A stretch of 64,000 bases of DNA from Desulfovulcanus ferrireducens (GCF_018704065.1 NZ_JAGUQP010000015.1:1-64000); one strand, 5' to 3'; shown: positions 1 through 8,375, counted from the stretch's first letter. Program-made: numbers and translations. The notes: generated by a model not told the origin, from the letters alone.

Positions 1-170
1 GACCAAAAGCTGAGTTACGGTGTCTTGATGCACCAGAAAGTTGAACGGTCTGTCACGCCTAAATTCTTATTTCTTTATCTCTTAAATTTGAAAACAGGTG
101 ATGTAAACATACGAGAAAGTTGAGTATTTAATATTTAAAAAAAACAACGAGAACATAAGGATAGCTAAAA

Positions 171-1115
171 ATGGCTCATGATCACCATCATCATTTGGAA
201 GAAGCAACAGGTAAAGTCCTGCTTTGGAGCATGGCTATTAATTTGCTTATTCCTATTTTGCAGATCATTGGTGGAATGTTGGCCCAGAGTATGGCGGTTG
301 TCTCTGATGCCATACACAACTTCAGCGACTGTACTGGTCTGCTAGTTGCCTATATTGCCTACCGGATTAGCCAAAAAAGACCTTCGCCAAAATTTTCCTT
401 TGGATTTCGCCGCGCGGAAATCTTTGCTGCAGTGATTAATACCTCCCTTATCTTTGGCGCATGTTTATTCATCCTCTGGGAAGCCTTCAACCGCATCAAA
501 AATCCTGAGCCAATATCGGGATTTTTAGTGGCTGCCATGGCCCTGGTAGGCGTTTTTGGCAATGGCTTTACGGTTTTGCTCCTGTCTAAAGGCGCCAAAG
601 AAAATATCAATCTCCGCGGGGCCTTTCTACACATGCTCGGAGATATGCTCGTTTCCGTGGTCGTACTCATAAGCGGCGTGATCATCCTTTTTAAACCCTG
701 GTATTGGCTGGATCCGCTTTTATCCATAGGCATTGTTCTGTTCATTCTTAAAAGTTCCTGCTCTCTCCTCAAGGAAGCTGTACATATTTTGATGGAAGGA
801 GTCCCCCATCACCTTGAGCTTGAAGCAATTCAAGAGGCCCTGGAACAAGTCCCCGGGGTTCTCGGCGTGCACCATTTGCATGTGTGGACCGTGGGGCCGA
901 AACTTTTGGCCTTTACCGGCCATGTTCAGGTACAGGACCAGGAATTATCTCGGCTAACTCCTTTAAAGGAAAAGATTAAGCACATCTTACACGAAAAATT
1001 TGGCATCGAGCATGCGGTCCTTGAATTTGAACACCAATCCTGCGACCCAAAAGCTCTACTCTGCCCCATACACAGGCCCAAAAGAGAAACACACGGTAAA
1101 CATGATCATGTCTAA
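171..1115 (+). CDS. Cation diffusion facilitator (CDF) family metal efflux transporter
   Basis: Inner-membrane antiporter that exports divalent metals (Zn2+, Co2+, Cd2+ or Fe2+) in exchange for protons. The 314-residue protein opens with a His-rich tail (MAHDHHHHLEE), a likely metal-binding leader, followed by about six hydrophobic segments between residues 15 and 205. Transmembrane metal-site residues typical of the family are visible (SDAIHNFSD near residue 45 and HMLGDMLVS near 153). A cytoplasmic C-terminal domain carries the HHLHVWT stretch. The N-terminal His run and HxxxD motifs resemble the CzcD/ZitB branch. Start chosen at the first ATG, about 9 nt after AAGGA. An arsC-type gene follows within 15 nt, so the two are probably cotranscribed as a metal/metalloid resistance pair. 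The exact metal is not deducible. Confidence 0.93.
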   Translation: MAHDHHHHLEEATGKVLLWSMAINLLIPILQIIGGMLAQSMAVVSDAIHNFSDCTGLLVAYIAYRISQKRPSPKFSFGFRRAEIFAAVINTSLIFGACLFILWEAFNRIKNPEPISGFLVAAMALVGVFGNGFTVLLLSKGAKENINLRGAFLHMLGDMLVSVVVLISGVIILFKPWYWLDPLLSIGIVLFILKSSCSLLKEAVHILMEGVPHHLELEAIQEALEQVPGVLGVHHLHVWTVGPKLLAFTGHVQVQDQELSRLTPLKEKIKHILHEKFGIEHAVLEFEHQSCDPKALLCPIHRPKRETHGKHDHV

Positions 1116-1129
1116 ATTTTGAGGTGACA

Positions 1130-1564
1130 ATGAATAAAAAAATAAAAATCCTTTTCTTATGCACCGGCAATTCCTGCCGCAGTCAAATGGCCGAAGGATG
1201 GGCGAAAAGGCTAAAGGCAGATGTGCTTGAGGCCTATTCTGCTGGAGTGGAAAAACACGGCCTGAATCCATTGGCTGTAAAGGTGATGTCTGAGGCTGGA
1301 GTGGATATAAGCGGGCATAAATCAAAACTGGTAGAGGAACTGGACTGCCAAGACTTCGATTATGTCATTACCTTGTGCTCACATGCCCATGAAACCTGTC
1401 CGGTTTTCCCCGGCCAGGCTAAAATGATCCACCGCGCATTTGACGACCCGCCAAGGCTGGCCAGGAATGCCTGTAATGAAGAAGATGCGCTAAAATATTA
1501 TCGCAAGGTCAGAGATGAAATAAAGCAATTTATCCAGGAAATGCCCGAATCTCTTGAGCTTTAG
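1130..1564 (+). CDS. arsC: Arsenate reductase, low-molecular-weight tyrosine phosphatase (ArsC) type
   Basis: Reduces arsenate to arsenite in the cytoplasm, in this family usually with thioredoxin as electron donor. The P-loop LCTGNSCRS sits within the first 20 residues and supplies the nucleophilic Cys and the Arg. Two further cysteines (TLCSHAHETC) lie where the thioredoxin-coupled relay cysteines occur, and the general-acid region FDDPPR follows. This fits the S. aureus pI258-type enzyme rather than the glutaredoxin-dependent E. coli type. I placed the start at the ATG at 1130, because GAGGTG at 1121-1126 is its ribosome binding site; a GTG at 1124 lies inside that site. Adjacent to the CDF exporter. 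No arsenite pump or ArsR is in the window, so arsenic resistance here is incomplete or completed elsewhere. Confidence 0.9.
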   Translation: MNKKIKILFLCTGNSCRSQMAEGWAKRLKADVLEAYSAGVEKHGLNPLAVKVMSEAGVDISGHKSKLVEELDCQDFDYVITLCSHAHETCPVFPGQAKMIHRAFDDPPRLARNACNEEDALKYYRKVRDEIKQFIQEMPESLEL

Positions 1565-1698
1565 TCTTCTGTTTCCTTCACCTTATTTTTATTTGACACT
1601 GAACCAGAACACTGCGAAGTTTTAAACAGGGCTATTTACTCAACTCACCCAACTTACTCAACGTACCCGACTTAAAACTCACAAAGGGAGTTACTCTG

Positions 1699-3435
1699 AT
1701 GAAACCCAAACAAGCCTCTCATCTGCAAGACATCCTGGCCCGCATTGATGGTCGGGGATACAAGGCCTACAAGGATATTCAAGGCCATTATGACCTGAAC
1801 AGATTTACTCTGCATATCGACCATGTCCAGAGTGATCCCTTTGCCCCTCCAAGCAGGATGCGCATAGAATTAAACCAACAAATCGCAGGTTTTCCGGAAA
1901 AATTCTTTAATACGAAGCCAAGGCGCATTGCCCTGGAGGACTTTCTAGCCCGCGCTTTTGCAATTGCAGCCCATAAACTTTCTCAAAGTTCAGGTACAGG
2001 GAAAAGTGGACTGATTCTCATTGATAGGCCCGGGCAGGAGATTTTAGAACGCACATCCATGCGAGTGGACAAAGATACAGTAGAGGCCAGGTTTACGGTC
2101 GGCCTGCCGGCCAGAGGCAGAAAAATTCTTGCCAGGCAGGCAGAAAAAATATTCTTTGCCCTTTTACCTAAAATCGTTGAAAACTCCCTCATCTACACAA
2201 ATCTTAACGCCCAGAAACTTGCCCGGCATATTCAGATAGCAGAAGACCAGGAAGTTTTAAGGGCGGGCCTAAAAGAGAAAAACCTGGTCGCATTTATTGG
2301 CAACGGTTCTATCTTACCCCGCGAAAGCGGCATAAGTGATCGCCCGCTTCCCAGAGAAAAAGCCGTCCCCTTTATCTCTCCGAAGGAACTGGAAGTATGC
2401 TTTAATCTTCCCAATCAGGGCCAGGTAAAGGGTATGGGCATCCCCGCCGGGGTGACTTTAATCGTTGGCGGGGGATACCACGGCAAATCCACCTTGCTAA
2501 AGGCTATTGAAAGGGGTGTTTACAATCATATCCCGGACGATGGCCGGGAACTGGTCGTCACTGTGCCAGACGCCATGAAAATTCGGGCCGAAGACGGACG
2601 CAGCGTAATCAAGACAGACATAAGCCCTTTTATCTCCAACCTTCCGGGCGGCCAGAGCACTGAATCATTCTCTACTTCCAATGCCAGCGGAAGCACCTCC
2701 CAGGCGGCAAACATTGTCGAGGCCCTGGAAGCCGGAAGCAGCCTCCTGCTCTTGGATGAAGATACAAGCGCAACCAACTTCATGATCAGAGATGGGCGCA
2801 TGCAAATGCTCGTGGCCAAAGAATTTGAGCCAATTACTCCCTTTGTTGACCGAGTACGTGAACTTTTGACCAGATTTTCCGTATCAACCATCCTGGTCCT
2901 GGGAGGCTCAGGAGACTATTTTGACGTGGCTGACCAAGTCATTATGATGCAAAACTATGAAGCCCTGGACGTGACGAAAAAAGCCAAAGAAATCGCTGAC
3001 AGGTATAAAAATTTTCGCAGGCAGGAGCAAAAAAAGCCCTTAAAAGAGATTACGCAGCGAATTTTGTTAAAGGATTCCTTTAAACTTGGACCTAGAGATA
3101 AAATCAAAGCCAAAGGTTTAACCACCATCATTGTTGGCCGGCAAAGCATCAAACTAGATTTTATCGAACAGCTCATCCACCCCAGCCAGACCAATGCCAT
3201 AGCTGAAATTATCCGCTACATGGACAGGCATTATATAGACGACAAGAAAACACTGAGTCAGGTCATTGATCAGGTCTTAAATGATATTTCCAGGCAGGGG
3301 CTGGATGTAATCTCTTCTTTTCACGGTCAGCATCCCGGCAACCTGGCTCTGCCCAGAAAACAAGAAATCCTGGCCGCCATAAACCGATATCGGAACCTGA
3401 AAGTAGAACAGACAAAGACCCCTTCATCTTCATAA
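1699..3435 (+). CDS. ABC-class ATPase of unknown function (PF09818-like)
   Basis: A 578-residue soluble protein matching the 'predicted ATPase of the ABC class' family (COG3044). Seen directly: a glycine-rich Walker A loop GGGYHGKST near residue 258, a signature-like region (LPGGQSTESFSTSNASGS) near 317, and a Walker B stretch SLLLLDEDTSATN near 350. No membrane segments and no permease gene adjacent, so it is not an ordinary importer or exporter. The N-terminal 230 residues precede the nucleotide-binding part and carry no motif I recognise. RBS GGGAG about 8 nt before the ATG. Homologues are widespread in bacteria and archaea, but to my knowledge the physiological role is not established. 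Probably monocistronic; no terminator hairpin was found in the 389-bp gap that follows. Confidence 0.85.
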   Translation: MKPKQASHLQDILARIDGRGYKAYKDIQGHYDLNRFTLHIDHVQSDPFAPPSRMRIELNQQIAGFPEKFFNTKPRRIALEDFLARAFAIAAHKLSQSSGTGKSGLILIDRPGQEILERTSMRVDKDTVEARFTVGLPARGRKILARQAEKIFFALLPKIVENSLIYTNLNAQKLARHIQIAEDQEVLRAGLKEKNLVAFIGNGSILPRESGISDRPLPREKAVPFISPKELEVCFNLPNQGQVKGMGIPAGVTLIVGGGYHGKSTLLKAIERGVYNHIPDDGRELVVTVPDAMKIRAEDGRSVIKTDISPFISNLPGGQSTESFSTSNASGSTSQAANIVEALEAGSSLLLLDEDTSATNFMIRDGRMQMLVAKEFEPITPFVDRVRELLTRFSVSTILVLGGSGDYFDVADQVIMMQNYEALDVTKKAKEIADRYKNFRRQEQKKPLKEITQRILLKDSFKLGPRDKIKAKGLTTIIVGRQSIKLDFIEQLIHPSQTNAIAEIIRYMDRHYIDDKKTLSQVIDQVLNDISRQGLDVISSFHGQHPGNLALPRKQEILAAINRYRNLKVEQTKTPSSS

Positions 3436-3824
3436 TCGAAGAGCTGGAAATGAAGATTTGCGAGCTTAGGAAGCTTAATTCTAGAAAAAATATCTGATGA
3501 ATAACACTTCCATCAACTATCTCTATTGATATTTCTCTGCTTAAGAGACTGTTGATTAAATTTTGGATAGTATTCTTCGCAACTTATCATCTTATTTAAT
3601 TCCTTGACTTCCTGTCTTCTTACCTTATTTAAAAAAATTTACTTTCAACCCAACAGGTAAGCGAAGGGGAGCAACCCTTTGTTCTATCAAAAATTTAAAT
3701 TTTATAGATAAAGGCTCAATCTTGACTAAGTGAGTGCCAGCAAGTTACTAGCTGGCTATCAACGAACAAGGCTAACAAAATAGACAATAATCGTATAACT
3801 TCTTTATAACAACGGGGCAAAAAG
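3436..3824. other. Intergenic region, 389 bp, no gene seen
   Basis: AT-rich spacer between the ABC-class ATPase and hisD. Stop codons interrupt all frames. The only structure I see is a short 6-bp inverted repeat (GCCAGC...GCTGGC) around 3737-3757 and a TTGACT at 3722-3727 without a convincing -10 partner. It presumably contains the hisD promoter, but I cannot place it. Confidence 0.4.
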
Positions 3825-5132
3825 GTGATTAAGAACCATTTTCAGTTCAAAGACAAAGGCGACTGGGCCAAAATCAAGGCATGGCTCCAAAAAAGAGCCA
3901 GGCCAGACTACTCAGTCGACCAGCAGGTACGCGAAATTCTGGATAAGGTTGAAGATAAAGGCGATGCAGCCCTTATTGAATATACCAGGAAGTTTGACTC
4001 CCCTGAGTTCGGTCCTGAAGATTTAAAGGTTGACGATAAAGAGATAGAAAATGCCGTGGCCGAAGTTCCGGAAAATGACCTGACCATCATCAGGGAAGCA
4101 GCTGACCGAATCAGGGCTTTTCACGAAAAACAAAAACAAAAATCATGGTATGATCTGGCAGAAGATGGCACAATACTGGGCCAGATTTACACCCCGGTTG
4201 AACGAGCCGGCCTGTATGTTCCTGGCGGAATGGGCGGAGAAACACCGCTTGTCTCATCTCTTTTAATGAATGCCATTCCAGCTCAAGTTGCAGGAGTAAA
4301 GGAGATTGTTCTTGTCTCCCCACCGAGAAAAGATGGCTCGTTAAATCCATACATTCTGGCCACTGCTCATATCTTGGGTCTGAATAAAATCTATAAAGCA
4401 GGGTCTGCCTGGGCCATTGCTGCTTTAGCCTTTGGCACCCAGTCTGTCCCTGCCGTGGATGTGATTGCCGGCCCTGGAAATATCTATGTTACCACAGCCA
4501 AACGGTTAGTCGCTGGCTTGGTGGGTATAGATATGATTGCCGGGCCTAGCGAAATCACCATCCTGGCAGATGATTCTGCCCGTCCGGATTTTCTGGCTGC
4601 TGACCTGTTATCCCAGGCTGAGCACGATCCTTTGGCGGCATGTATCCTGGTCACTCCCAGCCAGGAACTTATAGCCAAAGTTGCTTCAGCACTGGAAGAG
4701 CAGCTTCCGGCCCTGCCCCGCAACGAGATTGCCGGCACTTCCTTAAAGGACTGGGGCGCCTTTATCCTGGTCGACGATATTTCTAAAGGACTAGAAGTCG
4801 TCAATCTGATTGCGCCTGAACATTTTGAATTATGTATTGCTGAGCCCTGGTCTGTTTTGGGACAGGTGAAAAATGCCGGGGCCATCTTCATGGGCCACTT
4901 TTGTCCGGAGCCTGTGGGAGACTATTTTGCCGGCCCCAACCATGTACTTCCAACCATGTCCACCGCCAGATTCTCCTCTGCTCTGTCCGTGGACACCTTT
5001 TACAAAAAATCAAGTGTCATCTATACAAACCAGGATTATATTCAACAACACGGTTCGAAAATTGCCCGCCTGGCCAGGCTTGAAGGACTGGAAGCCCATG
5101 CCAGGAGTGTAGAAAAAAGGTTCAAGGGTTAG
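3825..5132 (+). CDS. hisD: Histidinol dehydrogenase
   Basis: Catalyses the last two steps of histidine synthesis, oxidising L-histidinol to L-histidine with two NAD+ and a bound Zn2+. The 435-residue length and motifs match HisD: VDVIAGPGNIYVTTAKR and DMIAGPSEI in the central nucleotide-binding region, LLSQAEHDP carrying the Gln and His zinc ligands, IAPEHFEL carrying the catalytic Glu-His pair, and the C-terminal SVDTFYKKSS. The start is a GTG at 3825; the next in-frame ATG is far inside the conserved region. It heads a same-strand series hisD-purC-fabI (gaps 62 and 9 nt). I recall the same order in Desulfovibrio vulgaris, which supports a Desulfovibrionales origin. The rest of the histidine pathway is not here except a partial hisC at the far end. 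Confidence 0.97.
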   Translation: MIKNHFQFKDKGDWAKIKAWLQKRARPDYSVDQQVREILDKVEDKGDAALIEYTRKFDSPEFGPEDLKVDDKEIENAVAEVPENDLTIIREAADRIRAFHEKQKQKSWYDLAEDGTILGQIYTPVERAGLYVPGGMGGETPLVSSLLMNAIPAQVAGVKEIVLVSPPRKDGSLNPYILATAHILGLNKIYKAGSAWAIAALAFGTQSVPAVDVIAGPGNIYVTTAKRLVAGLVGIDMIAGPSEITILADDSARPDFLAADLLSQAEHDPLAACILVTPSQELIAKVASALEEQLPALPRNEIAGTSLKDWGAFILVDDISKGLEVVNLIAPEHFELCIAEPWSVLGQVKNAGAIFMGHFCPEPVGDYFAGPNHVLPTMSTARFSSALSVDTFYKKSSVIYTNQDYIQQHGSKIARLARLEGLEAHARSVEKRFKG

Positions 5133-5194
5133 AAGATAAAATTTTAACCAGGTTTCAACTCAACAACAGAAACAGAAAAGGATAAAAAATAAAA

Positions 5195-6088
5195 ATGAAA
5201 GTTGTCACCAAAACAAATATTCGAGAATTCCCTTTAGTTTCTCGAGGCAAAGTCCGTGATATTTATGAAGTAGACCAGAAAACCCTGCTCATTGTGACCA
5301 CAGACCGCATGAGTGCCTTTGACGTGGTCTTGCCTGATCCCATACCATTTAAAGGAGTGGTTCTGAATCAAATCACCTTGTTTTGGATGGAGATGATGCA
5401 GGATATCGTCCCTAACCACCTTATTTCCGCCGAAGTGGGAGATTTCCCTGCGGCTTTGCAAAATTACAAAGATGAGTTAGAAGGCAGAACAGTCTTGGTC
5501 AAAAAGGCTAACCCCCTGCCCATCGAGTGCATTGTTCGCGGCTACATTACAGGTTCTGGCTGGCGGGACTATGAACAAACCGGCCAACTCTGCGGGTATA
5601 AACTCCCACCTGGCCTTTTAAAATCACAACAGCTTGAAAGGCCCCTGTTCACGCCATCCACCAAAGCAGATATTGGCGAACATGATGAAAATATTACCCT
5701 GGCACAGGCCAAGGCCAGGGTTGGCGAAGGCCTGGTTAAAAAAGTGGAGGAAATTTCACTCTCCATTTACGAACGGGCCAGAGATTATGCCCTGGAAAAG
5801 GGAATTATTATTGCCGATACCAAATTTGAGTTTGGCCTAAGTAGCAATAAACTCCTGCTCATTGATGAAGTTTTGACCCCTGACTCCTCTCGGTTCTGGC
5901 CAAAAGAAGAATATAAACCGGGCCGAGAGCAACCAAGTTTTGACAAACAATACCTGCGTGACTGGCTGAGCAACAGTGGATGGGATAAACAACCACCAGC
6001 ACCCAGCCTGCCCCAGAAAATAATTGAGCAGACTCAGGCCAGGTATTTCCAAGCCTATAAATTACTAACCGGAAAAGAACTTTTTTAG
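5195..6088 (+). CDS. purC: SAICAR synthase (phosphoribosylaminoimidazole-succinocarboxamide synthase)
   Basis: ATP-dependent ligase of de novo purine synthesis, joining CAIR and aspartate to give SAICAR. The 297-residue protein has the family signatures: SRGKVRDIYE near residue 16 (nucleotide-binding loop), TDRMSAFD, PIECIVRGYITGSGWRDY in the middle, DTKFEFGL and LLIDEVLTPDSSRFWP near residue 215-235. It is of the longer, about 300-residue type rather than the 237-residue E. coli type. The ATG follows AAAGGATAAAAAATAAAA. It lies 62 nt after hisD and 9 nt before fabI, probably in one transcript. Histidine and purine synthesis share AICAR, a plausible but unproven reason for the pairing with hisD. 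Confidence 0.97.
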   Translation: MKVVTKTNIREFPLVSRGKVRDIYEVDQKTLLIVTTDRMSAFDVVLPDPIPFKGVVLNQITLFWMEMMQDIVPNHLISAEVGDFPAALQNYKDELEGRTVLVKKANPLPIECIVRGYITGSGWRDYEQTGQLCGYKLPPGLLKSQQLERPLFTPSTKADIGEHDENITLAQAKARVGEGLVKKVEEISLSIYERARDYALEKGIIIADTKFEFGLSSNKLLLIDEVLTPDSSRFWPKEEYKPGREQPSFDKQYLRDWLSNSGWDKQPPAPSLPQKIIEQTQARYFQAYKLLTGKELF

Positions 6089-6097
6089 GAGAAAAGC

Positions 6098-6862
6098 ATG
6101 CTCTTAAAAGACAAAAAGGTACTTATCTTTGGTGTTGCCAATAATCGAAGTATTGCTTACGGCATTGCCAAAGTTTTTAAAGAAAATGGAGCCAGGTTGG
6201 CTTTCAACTACCTGGGCGAGGCCCTGAAAAAAAGAGTTGAGCCCATCAGTGAGGAACTTCAAAGCGAATTTATTTTCGACTGCGATGTAAGTAGAGATGA
6301 CCAAATCCAGGCCGCAGCCGAACTGGTTCAAGAAAAGTGGGGAAAAGTTGACGTTCTGGTTCATTCTGTTGCCTACGCGCAACGCGAAGACCTCCAAGGA
6401 CGCTTTATAGATACATCACGTAAGGGATTCCAGATTGCCATGGATATCTCTGCTTACTCTCTTGTCAGACTCTGCCAGGCCTTTGAGCCTATGTTCTCCG
6501 ATGATGCTTCAGTGATGACCATAACCTATTATGGTTCCCAGAAGGTTATCAAGAACTACAATGTCATGGGCGTGGCCAAAGCCGCCTTGGAAGCTTCTGT
6601 ACGCTATCTGGCTGTGGACCTCGGTCAAAAAGGCGTGCGCATCAATGCCATTAGTGCCGGCCCAATCAAAACCTTGGCCGCATCAGGCATTTCCGGCTTT
6701 AAAACCATCCTTAAAACCATTGAAGAAAAGGCACCATTGCACCGCAATGTTACTCAGGAAGATGTCGGCAAAACCGCCCTCTATCTTGCATCAAACCTCT
6801 CTACAGGGATGACAGGCGAGGTTCTTTACGTAGACTCAGGTTACAATATCTTGGGAATTTAA
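6098..6862 (+). CDS. fabI: Enoyl-[acyl-carrier-protein] reductase (NADH)
   Basis: Reduces the trans-2-enoyl-ACP intermediate in the last step of each fatty acid elongation cycle. The 254-residue SDR-fold protein has the divergent FabI cofactor motif GVANNRSIAYGIA near residue 13. The catalytic Tyr and Lys are found as YNVMGVAKAALE near residue 151-161, after TITYYGSQ. The substrate-loop region IKTLAASGISGF and the C-terminal YVDSGYNILGI also fit. RBS TAGGAG about 6 nt before the ATG. It follows purC by 9 nt. Its TAA stop abuts the ATG of the candidate selenoprotein ORF, so the two are likely translationally coupled. Confidence 0.95.
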   Translation: MLLKDKKVLIFGVANNRSIAYGIAKVFKENGARLAFNYLGEALKKRVEPISEELQSEFIFDCDVSRDDQIQAAAELVQEKWGKVDVLVHSVAYAQREDLQGRFIDTSRKGFQIAMDISAYSLVRLCQAFEPMFSDDASVMTITYYGSQKVIKNYNVMGVAKAALEASVRYLAVDLGQKGVRINAISAGPIKTLAASGISGFKTILKTIEEKAPLHRNVTQEDVGKTALYLASNLSTGMTGEVLYVDSGYNILGI

Positions 6863-7003
6863 ATGGAAGATTTATTAGTATTAGGACTTGTTTTTGTTGT
6901 CTGGATAATAGTAGTTAAATTTGTTTTCCCCAAACTTGGGATTCACGGCTGAGGCCCAAGTTCCAAGTCCTGCAGTTGGCAGGATAAAAAACGCGGTCAT
7001 TAA
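6863..7003 (+). CDS. Candidate small membrane selenoprotein (in-frame TGA at 6950-6952 read as Sec)
   Basis: Seen: an ATG immediately after the fabI stop opens a frame with one hydrophobic helix (about residues 4-22) and a short basic stretch ending PKLGIHG. It then meets TGA at 6950-6952, continues for 16 sense codons including a Cys, and ends at TAA 7001-7003. Read through, it is 46 residues with U30 and C37 after the membrane helix. Downstream, TCCTGC (6968-6973) and GCAGGA (6979-6984) form a perfect 6-bp stem with loop AGTTG, with G at the second loop position. The loop begins 21 nt after the TGA. Known: bacterial SECIS elements have a short apical stem, a loop with a G in its first two bases, and a loop 16-37 nt from UGA. 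selA is in this window. If TGA is a true stop, the product is a 29-residue membrane peptide. Function unknown; a redox role is inference. Confidence 0.6.
6953..6985 (+). promoter_or_regulatory. Bacterial SECIS-like hairpin after TGA
   Basis: A 6-bp perfect stem (6968-6973 with 6979-6984), extendable by one G-U pair (6967-6985), closes a 5-nt loop AGTTG 21 nt downstream of the in-frame TGA. The apical part (TGCAG...GCA) resembles my memory of the E. coli fdhF SECIS apex. It has no T-tract immediately after the stem typical of a terminator, and it lies inside an open frame. Its role is inferred from geometry only. Confidence 0.55.
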
Positions 7004-7106
7004 AAAAACTAAATTCCAAATCCGGGGAACTCTACTTTTCTGCTGTTTACAGCAATAAATCTCTTGCCAGACAAGCTCTTTTTAGTTAAAAAACTCACCT
7101 TCTTGC

Positions 7107-7200
<94 letters not shown>

Positions 7201-7223
7201 AAAAATGAAGAAGAGAAGATAAG

Positions 7224-7323
7224 AAAATAAGAAGTTAGTAAAATACGCAGGTGGCATAAAAAAATAGCTGAAAAGGTGTAAATATTTACTATGAAATTAC
7301 TATTTCACCTAACTTCTTATTTT
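7224..7323. repeat. Inverted repeat with 15-bp perfect arms
   Basis: AAAATAAGAAGTTAG at 7224-7238 is the exact reverse complement of 7309-7323; the arms are separated by about 70 nt. It lies between tRNA-Ser and the SRP RNA gene. No coding potential in the loop. A similar arm-loop arrangement with a related GAAGTT sequence lies at 42,568-42,658. Nature unknown; possibly a decayed palindromic element or a long-loop terminator for the tRNA. Confidence 0.5.
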
Positions 7324-7358
7324 CCAACAATTTCTTAACTTCATTCCTTAAAAAAACA

Positions 7359-7445
7359 GGGGAGCCAGGTGGCAAGGGCGCTGCTAACCCCGTCAGGCCC
7401 GAGAGGGAGCAGCGGTAACAGTTGCCCTTGGGTGCCTGGTTTCCC
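7359..7445 (+). ncRNA. ffs: 4.5S signal recognition particle RNA (bacterial small type)
   Basis: RNA component of the signal recognition particle, which with Ffh targets nascent membrane proteins to SecYEG. The conserved domain IV is visible: CCGTCAGGCCCGAGAGGGAGCAGCGG around 7389-7414 (internal loop GTCAGG, a GGNA-type tetraloop region and AGCAGC on the return side). The 5' GGGGA and 3' TTTCCC ends pair to close an approximately 87-nt hairpin, and the arms GCCAGGTGGCAAGGGC and GTTGCCCTTGGGTGCCTGGT are complementary. A strong terminator follows directly. Ends are estimated from the terminal pairing. Confidence 0.95.
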
Positions 7446-7446
7446 T

Positions 7447-7482
7447 AATAGGCACGACACATATGTCGTGCCTATTTTTTTG
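7447..7482 (+). terminator. Rho-independent terminator after ffs
   Basis: The perfect 13-bp stem AATAGGCACGACA / TGTCGTGCCTATT (7447-7459, 7464-7476), with a 4-nt loop, runs into a T-tract ending at 7481. Immediately downstream of the SRP RNA. It may also serve the convergent pseudouridine synthase gene on the minus strand, as the left arm begins with an A-rich stretch. Confidence 0.9.
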
Positions 7483-7488
7483 CCCCAT

Positions 7489-8346
7489 TCAACCCTCTTC
7501 TTCGGGTAAAATATCCTCTAATTCCACTCCACACCACTCAGGCCATTTAGAGGCCTGGAAGCCAGGCATGCTGATTTTATAATGGTGCAAGTACATTCTG
7601 GCTTCGGAGTCGACCGCGTGTCCGTACAATGGGTCTCCAACAATGGGGTGGCCCAAGAAACTTAAGTGCGCCCGAATTTGATGCCTCTGACCTTTAAGTA
7701 TCCTGACTCTAACCAAGGTCTGATTTTTTGTTGAAAAATAATTCAATGGATAAATCCAGGTAAATCGTAAAAAACTTTCTGACTCCCTGGCTAAAACCTT
7801 AACTTTTTTTCTTTTAGCCGCGTCAATAGCCTTTTTGACTACAACAGGCTCTACTAATTTCCCCCGGACCAGAGCCAGATAAAATTTATCCACTTTGCCC
7901 TCTTCCTGGGCCTGCTTATAGATATTACGGCCCTTTTCGGTTAAGGCGACCATCAAAATTCCACTGGTCAAATAATCCAGACGATTTAAGAGGCAGGCTT
8001 CACTTTGAGGAAAAATGGAAGGAAGCAAACCCCGGACACTAAACCTTTCCCTGCCTGTGTCCGAATGCATAAACGGGGGCTTGTTCAGGGCCGCCAGATG
8101 GGTAGCTGAGGATACAACTTCGATTTTTGTTTTATAATTAATTTTATCATCTTTAAGTGGCTTTTCCTTGATTATTATTTCCTGGCCCGGCAACAACTTA
8201 TATCCTTTTGGTCTTTGTGAGCCATCAACAAGCACCCTGCCAACTTTAATAAGTTTCCTGGCCTGGCGCAGGCCTATATGCAAAAATTCTGCTATTAATG
8301 CATCAAGACGCTTACCAGAATTTTCAGGGAAAATTTTTATACGCAT
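7489..8346 (-). CDS. RluA-family 23S rRNA/tRNA pseudouridine synthase
   Basis: Converts specific uridines in structured RNA to pseudouridine. An N-terminal S4-like RNA-binding domain occupies about residues 10-65 (RLDALIAEF...RKLIKVGRVLVDG). The RluA catalytic domain contains NRLDYLTSGI with the invariant nucleophilic Asp near residue 130, and GQRHQIRAHLSFLGHPIVGDPLYG near 235. I place the start at the ATG at 8346. The frame stays open 14 codons further to 8388, but those codons are made of the upstream gene's GC-rich terminator hairpin, and conservation begins at MRIKIFPENSGKRLD. The RBS upstream of 8346 is weak. Which uridine is modified (RluC, RluD or TruC type) cannot be told from sequence alone. 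Confidence 0.88.
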   Translation of the reverse strand: MRIKIFPENSGKRLDALIAEFLHIGLRQARKLIKVGRVLVDGSQRPKGYKLLPGQEIIIKEKPLKDDKINYKTKIEVVSSATHLAALNKPPFMHSDTGRERFSVRGLLPSIFPQSEACLLNRLDYLTSGILMVALTEKGRNIYKQAQEEGKVDKFYLALVRGKLVEPVVVKKAIDAAKRKKVKVLARESESFLRFTWIYPLNYFSTKNQTLVRVRILKGQRHQIRAHLSFLGHPIVGDPLYGHAVDSEARMYLHHYKISMPGFQASKWPEWCGVELEDILPEEEG

Positions 8347-8349
8347 AAA

Positions 8350-8375
8350 AAATAAAGCCCCGCCAAGGCGGGGCA
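8350..8375 (-). terminator. Rho-independent terminator of the CDP-alcohol phosphatidyltransferase gene
   Basis: The inverted repeat GCCCCGCC-AA-GGCGGGGC at 8358-8375 is followed, reading the minus strand, by TTTATTTTTT. A second hairpin (GGCACGGA...TCCGTGCC, about 8385-8403) lies between it and the stop codon of the gene at 8407. The GC hairpin is nearly identical in its core to the terminator at 15,987-16,003. Confidence 0.8.

Noticed and set aside
6953-6985. SECIS-like hairpin as a terminator of fabI
   Set aside because: Only GATAAAAAACG follows the stem, with no T-tract, so a rho-independent terminator is less likely than a SECIS; not fully excluded.
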